A model generated the notes under the pieces. It did no database searches. It saw nothing but the letters and a program-made list of their open reading frames with translations, and was not told where the DNA came from. From Acidobacteriota bacterium (GTDB taxonomy: Bacteria > Acidobacteriota > Terriglobia > Bryobacterales > Bryobacteraceae), in contig JACQZR010000120.1 in assembly GCA_016213775.1 (NCBI GenBank), forward strand, positions 1-64,000: a stretch of 64,000 bases of DNA, read 5' to 3'. How positions within the stretch are numbered: position 1 is the stretch's first letter; each line of letters starts with the position of its first letter. Below, in pieces: positions 1 to 7,394 of this stretch. A program made the translations under genes and the position numbers.

Positions 1-10
1 CTGGGTGACT

Positions 11-75
11 CCTGGGAACGGGACTCACGAAGCGCGAACTTCGCTGTTCCTCTGTTCTAACGCAGAGTTCCCAGG
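11..75. repeat. Inverted repeat downstream of the choice-of-anchor gene
   Basis: CCTGGGAAC (11-19) is matched by its exact reverse complement GTTCCCAGG (67-75), with a smaller nested stem CGAAG/CTTCG (28-32/39-43). It lies just past the stop codon of the minus-strand gene ending at 97. It could act in transcription termination or be the end of an old mobile element. The long loop and the lack of a T-run make neither certain. Confidence 0.3.
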
Positions 76-96
76 GGTTTCCAGATGGCGGTCCGC

Positions 97-1401
97 TCAG
101 CCGTTCCGCCGGTCACGGATTCCTGTGCATAGTTCAGGTGTAAACGTTCCATCTGGAGATCGGATGAACGCTACGTACTTACTGCCATTAAAATAATAGC
201 CGGCGAGTTGCCTTTGCTTGTTGATACCCAGTACAGCGGCATCGCCCCGTGCTCCGGGTGGGTCGATAGAAGTGAATGCGCCGTTCCACTCGCGCAGGAA
301 ACCGCGGCTGGGGCTACCGTACTGGCCTACCAGATCGCGGTATTCGTTCATTCCGTATATCGTTCCGTCCAGGTCGAAATACAGGACGACTCCACTGCCC
401 GTGCGGAGGACTGGTCTACTCCAGTACCCCAGACCTATGCCAGATACCCCTGCGGTTCCAACTACGTCTCCTTGTTTATTGATCGCCTGGATGCTGGAAA
501 AATTAGTATTGGGAATACTGATCGGAAGGATATTATCCGCTAGGACGGTTATCGTGAACTGGCCAATGACATAACGAGAGCCGGCATCGAGGCCGTCGGA
601 GCAAAACACCTCGAACGTGTAAGTCCCAGCAAAGTGTGGAGTCCCGCTTAACGTGCCGTCGCGCAGAATCAGATACCCCCCAGTAATCTCGATATCAGAT
701 GGAAGCCGGCCAGAGTAAATCGACCAATAATAATTCCCGCTTCCCCCCGTTGCAGTGAATTTGAAAGAATAAGGTGCAAACGCGGTCGCCACCGGCAAGG
801 TTTTCGGTGACGTGATGGTTATATCCGCGGCCTTCGATACCGCAAGAGTGTATTGGGCGCCATAGGTCTGGTCCCCGCTCGCTAGTGCATTTCCGTTGGC
901 GGCTAAGGCGGAGACATAGATCGTCACGGGGCCCGTATCTTGAGCCGGAGGAGTCCAATCAACCTGGAAAACGCCCCCGGCACCGGCGGCTGCGTGTTCA
1001 ACGTATTCCCTGGCGCCTCCGCATCCCGAGGCTGGCTTTTCCTGGCCATCTGCACAGACGACCCTGGTGGGACTGTCTACGGCTGTCCACGTGCCTCCGA
1101 AATCTTTGTAGTAACCGCGTGCCGTCGCCTGGAATCCAAATCTCGTCACAGGTCCGAAATCCGTTACGGTTATCGTCAGCCGTTGTTTCACACCGGGCGT
1201 GTACGTAAGGCTACCAGGGAAAAGAACGGTCACGAAGCCAGGTCCGGTATTCAAGGGAAAGCCTGCGTGGCAGGCGGCGCAAGTCTGCTCGCCGGGTGCG
1301 CCGGTGGTCCCGGGAGCCAGACGAGACGATGCGGCAATAAGCAGGGGCGAAGAAGCCACACAAAGAAGCGCGAGACGCCAACTCATGTTGTTATGGCTCA
1401 T
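97..1401 (-). CDS. Secreted choice-of-anchor/Reeler-like protein with CxxCH motif, Ig-like domain and HAF repeats
   Basis: This is a 434-aa exported protein. The start at 1401 (MSHNNMSWRLAL...) gives a clean signal peptide; a longer reading from 1536 adds 45 residues that run antisense through another gene fragment. After the signal comes EQTCAACHAGF, a single CxxCH c-heme-type motif, within a choice-of-anchor V/Reeler-like region (about residues 25-180). A putative Ig (He_PIG-like) domain with the LSGTP signature follows (about 185-285), then repeats of the HAF/extracellular type (GDVVG, RDLVGQY, RQLAGYY). Such architectures occur in secreted or surface proteins of Acidobacteria. The final residues (ELCTGIRDRRNG) do not continue the repeat pattern, so the 3' end may be truncated. 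The substrate is unknown, and heme binding is inferred from the motif alone. Confidence 0.75.
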   Translation of the reverse strand: MSHNNMSWRLALLCVASSPLLIAASSRLAPGTTGAPGEQTCAACHAGFPLNTGPGFVTVLFPGSLTYTPGVKQRLTITVTDFGPVTRFGFQATARGYYKDFGGTWTAVDSPTRVVCADGQEKPASGCGGAREYVEHAAAGAGGVFQVDWTPPAQDTGPVTIYVSALAANGNALASGDQTYGAQYTLAVSKAADITITSPKTLPVATAFAPYSFKFTATGGSGNYYWSIYSGRLPSDIEITGGYLILRDGTLSGTPHFAGTYTFEVFCSDGLDAGSRYVIGQFTITVLADNILPISIPNTNFSSIQAINKQGDVVGTAGVSGIGLGYWSRPVLRTGSGVVLYFDLDGTIYGMNEYRDLVGQYGSPSRGFLREWNGAFTSIDPPGARGDAAVLGINKQRQLAGYYFNGSKYVAFIRSPDGTFTPELCTGIRDRRNG

Positions 1402-1405
1402 TGTA

Positions 1406-1627
1406 GCGCCGGAGTCCGCGATGCCGGATGTATTCCACGGTTTCCGGCGCGAGCACTGGATCATGGTGCAGGTGCAAAGCACGTGGTTCCCACTGGTGGA
1501 CCGCAATCCGCAGAAGTACGTGGATAATATCTTCAACGCGAAGAAGGAGGATTTTGTGAAGGCGACGCAGCGGATTTACCGGAATGCGCAGAATCCGAGT
1601 TCGGTGGGGGTGTTGGTGCTGCGGTAG
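1406..1627 (+). pseudogene. 3' remnant of a CocE/NonD-family hydrolase
   Basis: The plus-strand frame ending at the TAG at 1627 reads PDVFHGFRREHW, then VQVQSTWFPLVDRNP, then KATQRIYRN. From memory this matches the characteristic C-terminus of CocE/NonD (X-Pro dipeptidyl-peptidase-like) alpha/beta hydrolases. The similarity begins at about 1406, only five bases past the start codon of the divergent gene at 1401. The rest of the hydrolase (over 500 residues, including the catalytic domain) is absent. The fragment is therefore best read as the 3' end left after a deletion or insertion. It has no plausible start or ribosome site and overlaps the tail of the zinc-ribbon gene on the other strand. 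Confidence 0.65.
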
Positions 1628-1931
1628 CAGGGTGAAGCACGGTGGTTGCGATCGTCGCGAGAGTTGAGAGTGCCTCGGCGGCGGGGTCGCGGCGGAGAGC
1701 GAGGGAGGCGGCGGCGAGTTCGGCGGCGCGGGGCCAGTCGCCTTGAAGAATGGCTTGGCGCGCGGATTGCCGGAGTCTCCAGGCGCGGACGGCGATGCGC
1801 ATGAGCGGAGCGAGGTCAGCGCCGCAACGGGAGCAGGTGGAGGCTCCACGGAAGCGGGCGTTGCAGACGGGGCAGCGGGGATCGTCGGGCACTTCGGATT
1901 GGTCCTCGCGCTTAGCGGTTGCCTTCGACAA
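1533..1931 (-). CDS. Small zinc-ribbon protein, last gene of the accessory Hsp70 operon
   Basis: This is a 132-aa protein. An N-terminal zinc ribbon is formed by CPVC and CSRC (about residues 20-37). A helical, TPR-like segment follows (GDWPRAAELAAASLALRRDP, about 63-82), then a low-complexity Pro/Ser/Ala tail. It overlaps the end of the Hsp70 gene by 20 bp, so it is very likely co-translated and belongs to the chaperone operon. The last ~30 codons are antisense to the CocE remnant on the plus strand, so the tail may not be native. The function is unknown; an adaptor or client-binding role is a guess from context. Confidence 0.7.
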   Translation of the reverse strand: MSKATAKREDQSEVPDDPRCPVCNARFRGASTCSRCGADLAPLMRIAVRAWRLRQSARQAILQGDWPRAAELAAASLALRRDPAAEALSTLATIATTVLHPATAAPTPPPNSDSAHSGKSAASPSQNPPSSR

Positions 1932-3729
1932 AGAAGAGGAGTTCCTTGAGGGCTTTCATGGAATCGAGGAGATCCTTTTCGTTGCGGGAATCGCGGGCGT
2001 TGGCGATCTTTTCGTGGAGGTCGATGGCTTCCTCGCGATCGTCGGGGTGCATATTGGCGATGGCAGCGCGGGAGCGTTCGAGCAGGGGTTCCACATCGGC
2101 GTAGGGTCCCGCGGGGATAGTTGTTTCCGGATCCGGTTGCACCTCGATGATAGCCGGGTCGCGGACCTCCGCGATTTCTTCGAACGCGCCTTCCTCGTAG
2201 GCCCCTTCGCGGTCCTGAAAGAGGGCTTGCAGACGGCGGCGGCCCGCCTCGATCTCCTCAGGTGTCTTGGTGTGCATCGCGTTGGCGATGGTGATGCGCT
2301 TCGATTTGCCGCTTACCTTTTCGACGGCGGTTACTTCGAGAATGCCGTCGAGATCGAGACGCATGCGGCAGAGGATTTCGTTGGGCTCGTTGCCGGTGAG
2401 GGTGAGACCTTCGACGCGGAAGTCGCCAACGAGGATGTTGCGAAGGGAGTCTTCGTCCTCGCCCTGGAAGACCTCGACTTCGACGATTTCCTGGTCGGGG
2501 TGGCTGGTGTAGAAGCGCTCGGAGCGGGTAAGGGGGAGCGGGGTGTTTCGCGGGATGATGGGCTTGTAGCAATGCGAATAGGGATAGCCGCCGCGCTCGC
2601 CGAGATAGGAGACGCCGAAGGAGTAGGGTGAGACATCGACGAGGACGCGCTCCACGGCCTGGCCCGAGAGGCGCGATGCAAGGACTCCTGCACCGAGGGC
2701 TACACAGAGGTCGGGGTGCACGTCCTGGCGCGGTTCCAGGCCTGTGCGTTCGCGGAGCAGATTGGAGACAAGCGGCGTGCGCGTTGAGCCTCCCACAAGG
2801 AGGATGGCATCCATATCCTGAGGCCGTAAGTTGGCATCCTGGAGCGCCTTGGAGACGCTGTCGAGGGTGGAATGGACGAGCGGCCGGATCATTTCTTCGT
2901 ACTCGTCGCGGGAGATTTCGACGCGGAGGTTGAGAGGCTTGCCATTGTCCACCAGGAGCGCCTCTTCACGGACCTGGACATAGGGTTCGGAGCTGAGTTT
3001 CTTCTTCGCCTCTTCGGCTGCCCACCAGAGACGGGCGGCGGCGCGGGGGTTGTCCTTGCGCGGATCAAAGCCGTGGAGCTTTTCGAATTTGCCGGCGAGC
3101 CAGGAGGCGAGGAGGTCGTCGAAGTCGTCGCCGCCGAGATGGTTGTTGCCATGGCTGGCGAGGACTTCGGTGACTTCGCCTTCGACGGTAACGACGGAGA
3201 CATCGAAGGTGCCGCCGCCGAGGTCGTAGACGAGCGCCGTGTGTTTTGCGCCGTCTCCGAATCCGTAAGCGAGGCTCGCGGCGGTGGGTTCATTGAGGAT
3301 GCGGACAACTTCCAGTCCGGCCAGGGCGCCCGCTTCGCGAGTGGCGCTGCGCTGGGCGTCGGAGAAATACGCGGGAACAGTGATGACGGCTTTGCCGGGG
3401 CGGACGCCGGTAGCGGCGCGGGCCCACTCGGCGAGCTCGCGCAGGATAAGGGCGGAGACCTCCTGCGGTTGGAAGTAACGGCCGCCCACTTCGACGGCGT
3501 CGGTGGATCCCATCTTGCGCTTGATGCTGCGAATCGTCCGTTCGGGATAGAGGGCCTGCTGGTTGCGGGCGGCTTCTCCGACGAGGAGTTCGCCGGAAGC
3601 GGAAAAGCCGACGACCGAGGGGAGGATGCGGTTGTCTCCGGGGCCAAGCACGCGGACCTGGCCTTCCGCGAAGGCGGCGACCTCCGAGTTGGTGGTACCT
3701 AAGTCGATTCCTACGATCCAATCATTCAT
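1912..3729 (-). CDS. Accessory Hsp70 (DnaK-like) chaperone
   Basis: This 605-aa ATP-dependent chaperone is slightly shorter than canonical DnaK (~638 aa). The start at 3729 (MNDWIVGIDLGTTNS) puts the first phosphate-binding loop at residues 8-15 and follows a GGAGA ribosome site; a longer frame to 3819 adds only low-complexity sequence. The second phosphate loop (VYDLGGGTFDVSVV) is near residues 165-178, the adenosine motif LLVGGSTRTPLV is further on, and the substrate-binding domain and a short helical lid follow. It sits between grpE (4 bp overlap) and a zinc-ribbon gene (20 bp overlap). The context indicates a specialised Hsp70 with its own cofactors rather than the housekeeping DnaK, which I infer lies elsewhere in the genome. 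Confidence 0.93.
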   Translation of the reverse strand: MNDWIVGIDLGTTNSEVAAFAEGQVRVLGPGDNRILPSVVGFSASGELLVGEAARNQQALYPERTIRSIKRKMGSTDAVEVGGRYFQPQEVSALILRELAEWARAATGVRPGKAVITVPAYFSDAQRSATREAGALAGLEVVRILNEPTAASLAYGFGDGAKHTALVYDLGGGTFDVSVVTVEGEVTEVLASHGNNHLGGDDFDDLLASWLAGKFEKLHGFDPRKDNPRAAARLWWAAEEAKKKLSSEPYVQVREEALLVDNGKPLNLRVEISRDEYEEMIRPLVHSTLDSVSKALQDANLRPQDMDAILLVGGSTRTPLVSNLLRERTGLEPRQDVHPDLCVALGAGVLASRLSGQAVERVLVDVSPYSFGVSYLGERGGYPYSHCYKPIIPRNTPLPLTRSERFYTSHPDQEIVEVEVFQGEDEDSLRNILVGDFRVEGLTLTGNEPNEILCRMRLDLDGILEVTAVEKVSGKSKRITIANAMHTKTPEEIEAGRRRLQALFQDREGAYEEGAFEEIAEVRDPAIIEVQPDPETTIPAGPYADVEPLLERSRAAIANMHPDDREEAIDLHEKIANARDSRNEKDLLDSMKALKELLFFVEGNR

Positions 3730-4478
3730 CTGGAGTTCTCCGGGGTGGCGGGCAGGTCTTGCAGTTGGGGGGCGCGGGCTACTTTGACTTGAGCGGGGCG
3801 AAGGAGCTCGCCCCTCCATTCGAAGCCTCTGCGGTAGACTTCGAGGACTGTTCCTTCCGCCACGTCGCCGGTTTCCTGCGTGTCGATGGCGTTCATGCGG
3901 CGCGGATCAAACGGCTCGCCGGTGCAGCGGATCTCGTGAGCGTCCATTTCGGCCAGTGCGGCGGCGATGCGCTCCATGGAGAGCTCGTATCCTTGCACGA
4001 TGGCGGCGAGCACTTCACGGGACGCGCTGGACGCCTCTGACGGATGAAGTAGCCGCGCGAGCCAGTTGGGCGGCGGTTGGGCTTGTGCTTGTGCTCTGGC
4101 CTGATGGACCGCATTGAGACCGGGCTCCATGCGGTCATGGAGGTCAAGCAGGATGCGGAGAGTTTCCTTGCGGCAGCGGCGTTCTGTATCGCGTTGCGCC
4201 TGGCGGACAGCCTCATCGGTGAGCTTGGCGGATTGGGTGTTGAGGCTGAGATTGAGCTCCTGAAAAGCCCGGCCCTGGAGCTTCACTTCCTGCACCAACT
4301 GCGTCATAGCGGACCAGAGGCCGTAGGCGTCCATGGACCCGGCAGTGGTAGCATTACCGGCGGGTTCGGACAGTAATTCCTCGGGGATACTCAGCGGGGC
4401 GTCTTCCTGCTGCAACGCGGTGTCCAGGATCGTCTCCAGACGGCGCAGCAGGGCATCACGATCCCAAGTCTGATTCAC
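3726..4478 (-). CDS. grpE: GrpE-like nucleotide exchange factor
   Basis: The protein is about 250 aa. It has a central long helical region (about residues 50-130), then the GrpE C-terminal beta-wing, recognisable from GDVAEGTVLEVYRRGFEWRG and LLRPAQVKVAR. GrpE dimers exchange ADP for ATP on Hsp70. I chose the GTG at 4478 because it forms a GTGA overlap with the stop of the upstream J-domain gene and lies behind GGAGG; an ATG at 4502 adding eight residues is also possible. The stop overlaps the Hsp70 start by 4 bp. An Ala/Gln/Pro-rich linker (about residues 133-150) separates the coiled coil from the wing, which is unusual for GrpE. Confidence 0.85.
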   Translation of the reverse strand: MNQTWDRDALLRRLETILDTALQQEDAPLSIPEELLSEPAGNATTAGSMDAYGLWSAMTQLVQEVKLQGRAFQELNLSLNTQSAKLTDEAVRQAQRDTERRCRKETLRILLDLHDRMEPGLNAVHQARAQAQAQPPPNWLARLLHPSEASSASREVLAAIVQGYELSMERIAAALAEMDAHEIRCTGEPFDPRRMNAIDTQETGDVAEGTVLEVYRRGFEWRGELLRPAQVKVARAPQLQDLPATPENSR

Positions 4479-4756
4479 TTGCCTTTCAATACCTCCAACC
4501 ATAATTCAATGGGAACGTGCCGGGGCTGGGCGGGTGTGTCCGACAAGAGATGGGAGAGGGGACAGTTGCTGGCTTCCATCAGTTGACGGGCGCGCCTGCG
4601 CGGATCGCGGAGGATCTCATAGGCGTCGCGGATCTTTTCAAACTCGGCGGGGGAATGGTCCGGAGGATGCTCCTTCACCTTCTTGAGATAAGCGGCGCGG
4701 ATCTCGGCATCGCCGGCTTGCGGGCCGACACCGAGGATGGCTCTGGCGTCGTTCAT
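4475..4756 (-). CDS. Minimal J-domain protein with HPPD in place of HPD
   Basis: This 93-aa protein is essentially a lone J-domain. Helix I/II run through ARAILGVGPQAGDAEIRAAY, the loop motif is KEHPPDHSPAEF, and helix III is FEKIRDAYEILRDP. J-domains stimulate Hsp70 ATPase through an invariant HPD; here there is an extra proline, giving His-Pro-Pro-Asp. A short C-terminal segment follows, with no zinc-finger or client domains. It overlaps the 843-aa protein gene upstream by an ATGA and grpE downstream by GTGA, so it is probably the dedicated co-chaperone of the adjacent Hsp70. Whether the altered loop still activates Hsp70 cannot be judged from sequence. Confidence 0.88.
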   Translation of the reverse strand: MNDARAILGVGPQAGDAEIRAAYLKKVKEHPPDHSPAEFEKIRDAYEILRDPRRRARQLMEASNCPLSHLLSDTPAQPRHVPIELWLEVLKGK

Positions 4757-7284
4757 CGCCGGCCCCCCCGGCGATTGCCACGGCGTTTGCCCGGCCCGCG
4801 CGGGGGAGCGCCGATACTCTCTACCAAACCGCGCACGAAGTCCTCCATCGGGACGCCTTCGCTTGCAGCGTGGACGGCCGCTTCGGCAAGCACGCGCGCG
4901 ACATCGGCGGACATGCCGGGCGGCCGGGCGTCAATGAATTCGTCGAACATATTTTCGTCTTCGTCTTCGCCGTCGGGGCCGTAATAGTCGAAATCCGGAA
5001 CGTCGAGTATGTCGTCGTAGTTGGGACCAGAGCTGAATTCCGAGAAGGTCCTGGAAGTGCGCTCGCGGCGGAGGATCTCCGAGACGATCTCATCCGTGAA
5101 TTTTTCGGGCGGGCCTCCGAGGAGATCGAGCGCTCGACCCGCTGTTACGTTGTCCCTCAGCTTGACGGCGAGATGATGGGCGGCGGAGGCGCAAACACGC
5201 GCGCGGTCGTGTTGGAACCTCGTCGCCGCGGCGCGCAGCAGGAGAAAGCGCGGCACTTCGTTGGGTGAGCGATCGAGGCCGACGGTGGAAACGGCGTAGG
5301 TCACATCGTTCCATTTTGTCCCTGTGCCGATACGGCCCAACGCCTCCAGTTGCTCGGCGGTGAGATCTTTCGAGTGGCGGGGAAGCAGCTTGGGGAGTTG
5401 CTGCAAGTAGCTTATCGGATAGTGCATGCGGTGCAGGCGGGCGAAGTGAGCGAGTTGGTCCACGCGGGCAAGCGAGAGTGGTAGTTGAGCACTGATTTCC
5501 GGAGCAAGGTCGCCGGCATCGGGCATCTTGTGAGTGAAGGGAAGCTTTGCCTGGCGCCCCATGCCCGTAATGAGTAAAAGCGAAGCGATGCGTCCGTTGA
5601 GGGTGGCGTCGATGCGATTCCAGGCGGCGGTTGTGAGGTCGTGCTTTCCCAGTGCGGTATGGGCAAGGATGGCGAGTGCGTCGATCAAGGCGGTGCGATC
5701 CCCCTGGCGCATTTCGGGGAGTTCTTCCAGTTCGCGGATTCTCTGTTCGACGAGGTGTGGACGTTTTTGCTGCAACTGCCGGAGCGCGCCATTGATGAGG
5801 AGGCGTGCGCGCATGGCGCGGGTCTCCGCGTGCATACTGTCAATCTTTTCCGCGTTGGCGAGATGTTTCAGAGCCGAAGGGTAAGCTTCGCGCTCAGCGC
5901 ACCTATCGACGAGGTAGAGATGGGGTTCGAGGTCAGAGGGACGAGCCCTGATCCAGTTCTCAGCCACGATTTCCCCCGTGCGGCCGCGCTGGCGGCGAGC
6001 CCAGTCCAGCCAAGGGCGGAACGTGTCGGGACTGGGGTCGAGTTCCACGGCCTTCCTATAGAGGAAATCGGGGAGATAACGCTCCCTTTCGGTGGCGGGC
6101 GCTCGATCCACCAAGTACTTGAACTCCGGCGGAACGCGGCCGGCGATGACGGCGGTGTGGAGATAGACCTGAGCGGCCTCGATACTCTTCTTCGAAAACC
6201 ATCCTTCCTCGGCGGCTTTGTCAATGAACTCATGCCAGTGGGTGCAGGCGGTGAGGATTTCGTAAGGATCGTCGCTGTTTTCCGTAACCCGGGCGAGCAG
6301 CCGGGCGCGAGCGGCGTTCCGCACAGAGGCTCCACCCATTGCCTGGACGACAGGTTCAGGGTCAAGGCCGGCAAGATATGCATCGGCGGCGATGTGGTGC
6401 TTGACGGTATCGAGCCTGTCGGGGGCGTACCGGCGAACGAGGTCTGTCGCTTCACGAATCGCGCTGAGGATTTGTTTATCCTTGCCGCTGGCAAAGGCGC
6501 GGTCAAGCCGCCTCAGAGCCTCGGTGGCAAGTTCGCGAGGGGGGAGAACCTCATCGACGAGACGGCGGGCAGCGGGGGAGAGCTGCGAACGGTGCTTGGA
6601 ATCGAGGAGATGGCGCAATGGAGCGACAGCGCGCGCGGGCGGAGCGCCAGCCGGTATCGAATCCAACTGCTGGCGGCAGGTTTCCGCATCGCCCTGATAG
6701 AATGCAGCGATGGCGCGAATGAGGTACTTCCACGCGGCGAGAGGACTGCGCCAGGAGATCTCGGGTAATGCGAGGTCGATGCCCGCGCCGTTGCCGGACA
6801 CCACGGTGCGCAACGCGCGGTCGAGCACGGTTGCGGCAACACGGAGCGGATGATTCGTGGGCAGGGCTTCCGAGTTGGCGATAAGCGCGAGGTCATGGAC
6901 TTCCGTGCCGATCAGGGTGTTGACAAAGGCCAACTCTTCCGGTGTGACGCCGGGCTTGACGAGGAGACCGAGGCTTTCATCGAGAGAGCCCCGCCGCAAT
7001 TGGAGGCGCGATTGCAGCGCGAGGAATCGGTCGCGGCCTTCAGGAAAGCGCTCTTTGACGAGGTCCATGAGCGACTGGGCTTCCGTGGCGAGGTCTTGGC
7101 GCTGCAGTGCCTGTATGCGCTCGAGGTAAACATCGAGCAGGAGCGCGCGCGAGCCGGCGGAGGGGTGCTCCTTGTGATGTTGCTTGGCACGATCGAGCGC
7201 AGCCTTCGTACTGCCGTTGGCAAGCAAGGAACGGATGGAGATGGCAATGGGGTCAGCGACCGGCGCTGTGGCTTGATCGGCCAA
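4753..7284 (-). CDS. 843-aa helical-repeat protein heading the accessory Hsp70 operon
   Basis: This long protein is almost all alpha-helical, with TPR-like spacing (for example residues 20-150 and 430-520); I do not recognise a named family. Near the C-terminus is a strongly acidic stretch (GPDGEDEDENMFDEF), and the extreme C-terminus is very basic (GKRRGNRRGGRR), which suggests charge-based binding of nucleic acid or protein. Translation starts at a TTG (7284); AAAGGA at 7293-7298 lies eight bases upstream and supports it. It is the first gene of a five-gene minus-strand operon with overlapping junctions, so it is a likely scaffold, client or client-recognition subunit for the Hsp70 machine. 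That role is an inference from context. Confidence 0.8.
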   Translation of the reverse strand: MADQATAPVADPIAISIRSLLANGSTKAALDRAKQHHKEHPSAGSRALLLDVYLERIQALQRQDLATEAQSLMDLVKERFPEGRDRFLALQSRLQLRRGSLDESLGLLVKPGVTPEELAFVNTLIGTEVHDLALIANSEALPTNHPLRVAATVLDRALRTVVSGNGAGIDLALPEISWRSPLAAWKYLIRAIAAFYQGDAETCRQQLDSIPAGAPPARAVAPLRHLLDSKHRSQLSPAARRLVDEVLPPRELATEALRRLDRAFASGKDKQILSAIREATDLVRRYAPDRLDTVKHHIAADAYLAGLDPEPVVQAMGGASVRNAARARLLARVTENSDDPYEILTACTHWHEFIDKAAEEGWFSKKSIEAAQVYLHTAVIAGRVPPEFKYLVDRAPATERERYLPDFLYRKAVELDPSPDTFRPWLDWARRQRGRTGEIVAENWIRARPSDLEPHLYLVDRCAEREAYPSALKHLANAEKIDSMHAETRAMRARLLINGALRQLQQKRPHLVEQRIRELEELPEMRQGDRTALIDALAILAHTALGKHDLTTAAWNRIDATLNGRIASLLLITGMGRQAKLPFTHKMPDAGDLAPEISAQLPLSLARVDQLAHFARLHRMHYPISYLQQLPKLLPRHSKDLTAEQLEALGRIGTGTKWNDVTYAVSTVGLDRSPNEVPRFLLLRAAATRFQHDRARVCASAAHHLAVKLRDNVTAGRALDLLGGPPEKFTDEIVSEILRRERTSRTFSEFSSGPNYDDILDVPDFDYYGPDGEDEDENMFDEFIDARPPGMSADVARVLAEAAVHAASEGVPMEDFVRGLVESIGAPPRGPGKRRGNRRGGRR

Positions 7285-7292
7285 GGTTCAGG

Positions 7293-7298
7293 TCCTTT
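7293..7298 (-). promoter_or_regulatory. Ribosome binding site supporting the TTG start
   Basis: AAAGGA on the minus strand lies eight bases before the TTG at 7284. No in-frame ATG lies near it, so this site decides the start of the 843-aa protein. Confidence 0.6.
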
Positions 7299-7346
7299 CT
7301 CTCGGGGGAGCAAAAGGGTTACCTAGCATGGTAGCCGATTTTGGAA

Positions 7347-7371
7347 CCAAATCGAAGCACCCACGATTTGG
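7347..7371. promoter_or_regulatory. Perfect 8-bp inverted repeat with 9-nt spacer upstream of the Hsp70 operon
   Basis: CCAAATCG (7347-7354) and CGATTTGG (7364-7371) form a perfect inverted repeat around a 9-nt spacer. The geometry resembles CIRCE (9-N9-9), but the sequence does not. It lies 62 bp before the first gene of the chaperone operon and 23 bp past the end of the upstream hydrolase gene. It has no T-run, so an operator is more likely than a terminator. Confidence 0.45.
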
Positions 7372-7394
7372 ATTCGGTTGGCCGCGCACAGCGG

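Noticed and set aside
1750-2631. Long plus-strand frame (293 aa) opposite the Hsp70 gene
   Set aside because: It is the complement of a conserved chaperone gene, with no domain or ribosome site; high GC keeps such frames open.
5641-6768. 375-residue plus-strand frame opposite the 843-aa protein
   Set aside because: Antisense to an operon gene with a supported start and overlapping neighbours; no recognisable motif.
7347-7371. Rho-independent terminator of the fusion hydrolase gene
   Set aside because: The stem is good but AT-rich and no T-run follows in the direction of transcription.
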